Source of the DNA: Lagopus muta
Taxonomy: Eukaryota > Chordata > Aves > Galliformes > Phasianidae
Direction: 5' to 3'
Assembly (NCBI RefSeq): GCF_023343835.1
Contig: NC_064444.1
Location: 18,141,219 to 18,205,218 of the forward strand
Length of the DNA: 64,000 bases
Part shown: piece after piece, positions 61,455-64,000 of the stretch
How positions within the stretch are numbered: the first letter of the stretch is position 1
Layout of the letters: every line of letters starts with the position of its first letter
Notes under the pieces: generated by a model
The model's database searches: none
What the model was told of the DNA's origin: nothing
The model's input: the letters and a program-made list of their open reading frames with translations, nothing else
Translations under genes and position numbers: made by a program

Positions 61455-61870
61455 AATTGCCTCAATTACAACATGAAGTCAATCACTGCAGCTAAACCCG
61501 CACCAGTGTCCTGGTGGTTGCTCATTAAACAGCTTATGCTGCTTCAGAAAGGAATCAGTTCTGGTCAGATCACACTTAAATTTGGTTTCATTGGAGTTAA
61601 GCAAGTCTGCACTGGTTTTAATTAAGCCCAGTTTGAAGCCAATTATGGGAAATGAGCGGAACTTGTGACGGTGAAGTTTGGTGCTTAGTGGCTGATGTAG
61701 GCAAATCCAATGCCTGAGCATTTGAGGATGCTTTGGCACTGCAGGTTTGGAGCCCGCTCCATCCGCCAGGCAGCCAGGTGGCTTGAAGGAAGCAGGCTGT
61801 GTGACAATATATATTTATAAGGCCCTTAATATGGATTCCTAATTGCCTGTCTCTTTTGATTTATAACACA
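61455..61870. promoter_or_regulatory. Candidate conserved non-coding element in VAC14 intron 13
   Basis: AT-rich and free of repeats, with many homeodomain-type ATTA/TAAT cores (caatta near 61463, ttttaattaag at 61616, caattatggg near 61639) and a tatatatttataagg stretch near 61808. Regulatory function is an inference. Confidence 0.35.
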
Positions 61871-62085
61871 GCTGCAGGAGCACACCAGCAGTGTGGTGAG
61901 CCTGGGTGCTGCAGGAGCCCACTGCCAGGCTGGGAGCTTCCCTTGGGTGAGGTTTGCTGCTCTCCAGCCCAGGGTACTGGGGGGCTCTTTGTGTGATAGC
62001 ATCGTTGGATACTTGGAGGGGAGAAAAATTGTTTTGGGGGTCACTCTGAGCATCAAAACTCAGCTGAGAGGAGTTGAGAGCAGTC

Positions 62086-62285
62086 AGCGAATCATAGGAT
62101 CATGAAGGTTGGAAAAGACCACAGATCCCCCAACCCCAGCCCACCCCCACCATTCCCACTGCCCACGTCCCTCAGTACCACATCCCCATGGCTCTGGGAC
62201 ACCTCCAGGGACGGTGACTCCCCCAGCTCTTGGGCAGCTGTGCCACTGCATCACTGCTCTTTTGGGGCAGAAATTGTTCCCACCT
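62086..62285 (-). mobile_element. CR1 LINE 3' fragment, antisense
   Basis: 'atcataggatcatgaaggtt', 'ggctctgggacacctccagg', 'cagaaattgttcc'. It lies in VAC14 intron 13. Confidence 0.9.
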
Positions 62286-62654
62286 GCAGATCCAAGCAGT
62301 GCCCGCGTTCAGTTCTGTTGCAGACAAGAAATTGCCTTTTGTTCCTATTACAGCTGAGCCCAGGCTGAGCTCTGTCACTGCTCTGAGCAGGGATCTTCCT
62401 CCTGCTCCTCCTGGGTACCAACCAAACCCCCGGCAGCCCCGCTCGTGGTGCGTTCGCAGCCGATCTGTCAGCTTACAAATCTGCAAAGTCTCACTCGAGG
62501 GGAAGGGGGAGAGGTGCAAGCTTCAATGAACCGAGCCACAGTTTTCGTCACACCTCTCTGCTCGTCTCTCGTGCTGCATGGAAACACTGAAAGCTGCTCA
62601 CACAGCTCTCCCACGCCGCATCTCGGTGCGCTGAGCCATAACCCATGGGGCCAC

Positions 62655-62790
62655 AGGCTGAGATTGAAGAGCCCTGGGGATGTGGCACCGAGGGACGTGT
62701 GCTCAGTGGGCATGGTTGGGGTGGGCTGGGGTTGGACCTGGGGGTTTGAGAGATCTTTTCCCACCCGAGCAGCTCTGTGATTCTAAGATG
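62655..62790 (+). mobile_element. CR1 LINE 3' terminus, sense
   Basis: 'ggatgtggcaccgagggacg', 'ctgggggtttgagagatctt', 'ctctgtgattctaag'. Confidence 0.82.
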
Positions 62791-64000
62791 CATTGTGTTA
62801 TTGGCTTCCAACTGCCACCACTGGAAGTCACGAGACAAAGCGGTGAGTCTGAAAGATGCAGAAGGGTAAATGGCAGATCCAGGGTGAGCGCTGTGCTGCT
62901 GCCCATGCAACAAGGGGGGGCAGAGACATAAGAGTCCTGAGGATGGAGGGACTTGCAGGGACAGCACTTCCCCTGGATGGGTTCCGGCCTCAGTGCGTTG
63001 GGTTGGGTGCAGGGCTGCCCCGTGTGCGGCTGTTCCCCTTTGCAGGCACTGGTGAGAAGTGCTAACAGCTGTAGCAGCGACACGCCGGGCACGGCTGTGG
63101 TTTCACTCTGGGTGATCCATGCCTGGAAACAATCACACCTTTGTTTCGGAGCACATTGTCTCAGCAGTGTAATATTTTTGCCCAGATCAGCTTACCTGCA
63201 GCTGAGGGGAAACACGATGCTGTGGCTCACACTTGTGCTCGGGGAGAGGCCTGCTTCAGAGCACAGCTCAGGGCTTCAGCTGTACTGGGGAAGGGGATCC
63301 CATGGGAAGGAGGCACCCGTGCCTCTGCAGCAGGTTTTGCTCCATCCTTTTGGATGCCTGCATCTGCACCTCCCCGTATCGCTGCCATCAGCGCAGTGGG
63401 AATCAGCCCAGCGACTTTTCCATCAGCCCAGGCTTCGGCTGCCTGATTGCCTTTTTAATTGGCTGCTCCGTGCTCTGCTGAATCCCGACAGAAGCAGACA
63501 CCACTCATAAATCAAACTGCACGCGTCTCCACTGGAGCCCAATGGGAGCCCTGACCATGTCGGGCTGTGCACAGCTTCACTGTGCTCCTCCACTTGTAGG
63601 GGATGTTAAGGGAGAGCCCTGCAAACAGCCACAGTGGTGCTGCTCACCCAGCATGCTGTGACTCCTTGTGATCCCATTGCCATCCTAATCCTCCAGCCCT
63701 GAGCCAGGTGTGTGAGGAGGAATCATGAAAGAGCCTTCCAATCTGTAAGCTTGGCTCCCTGCTGCGTTGTGACTGGGCTTCTGTGCCCATCCTACCAGCC
63801 CTGGGGCATGGGGAGGTGACAGACCAAGTGGGCCTGTGTCACCTGCAGCAGCATGGTGCTGCTGAAAATATGGCTTGGAGCATCTCTGGCACACGGGAGC
63901 TGTCTGCTTTGTGGAATGGCTTTACAAGTTTTACCCAAAGATATGGGATTGTGCATTTACTCAGAGCTTGGCTACCCCTTCTGTCAGCTGCTAGAACTGG

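Larger units (their letters stand above)
57272..64000. other. VAC14 intron 13, running off the window
   Basis: It contains three CR1 ends (57376, 62086, 62655), a GGAAG-rich purine tract near 61036-61061 and an AT-rich enhancer-like block (61455-61870). Open frames at 59486-60516 match nothing I know. Confidence 0.7.

Noticed and set aside
57272..64000. Search for VAC14 exons 14 onward.
   Set aside because: No frame encoding the conserved C-terminal FIG4-binding region was found, so these exons must lie beyond the window.
1..64000. CRISPR arrays, insertion sequences, bacterial operons or a defence system.
   Set aside because: Splice sites, CR1 elements, tRNA with internal Pol III promoters and vertebrate proteins show this is eukaryotic chromosomal DNA; no direct-repeat arrays were seen.

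Overview
The window is nuclear DNA from a bird. Three things point there: many truncated CR1 retrotransposon 3' ends on both strands, compact vertebrate introns with GT-AG borders, and a head-to-tail HYDIN-VAC14 gene pair that is also neighbours in mammals. Chicken or another galliform is the likeliest source, but I cannot fix the species from sequence alone. There is no bacterial or viral gene cluster here. Everything below was read by eye; exon borders come from splice-site phase plus resemblance to remembered vertebrate orthologues.

Region 1 (1-26.9 kb, + strand) is the 3' half of HYDIN, the giant protein of the ciliary central-pair apparatus. I find 44 exons (458-26765) whose phases join without a break into one frame of 2,915 codons plus stop. 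They encode the end of the adenylate-kinase-like domain, a charged coiled-coil stretch, then a long series of immunoglobulin-like ASH/PapD-like modules to the true C-terminus. A polyadenylation signal follows at 26849. The 5' half of the gene lies upstream of the window.

Region 2 (26.9-28.0 kb) is the short spacer. A roughly 650-bp CR1 copy fills most of the space between HYDIN's poly(A) signal and a GC-rich promoter/CpG island. That island carries VAC14 exon 1, an E-box close to the lysosomal CLEAR consensus, and a small upstream reading frame whose stop overlaps the VAC14 start.

Region 3 (27.7-64 kb, + strand) is VAC14, the HEAT-repeat scaffold of the PIKfyve-FIG4 complex that makes and turns over PI(3,5)P2 on endolysosomes. 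Exons 1-13 (507 complete codons) are present. The C-terminal FIG4-binding half is not in the window, so the last 6.7 kb is intron. Two sequence-identical tRNA-Gly(GCC) genes sit in its introns, one antisense (intron 1) and one sense (intron 9). Large introns 1, 10, 12 and 13 hold CR1 fragments, a 1.8-kb AT-rich block of unknown origin and two blocks that look like conserved non-coding elements.

The two proteins act in different places (motile cilia versus endolysosomal membranes); their adjacency is synteny, not an operon. I found no convincing undescribed gene system. The most useful leads are the VAC14 promoter architecture (CR1 border, CLEAR-like site, overlapping uORF), the tRNA pair, the nested CR1, an in-frame cryptic donor in HYDIN, and the unassigned AT-rich and enhancer-like blocks.
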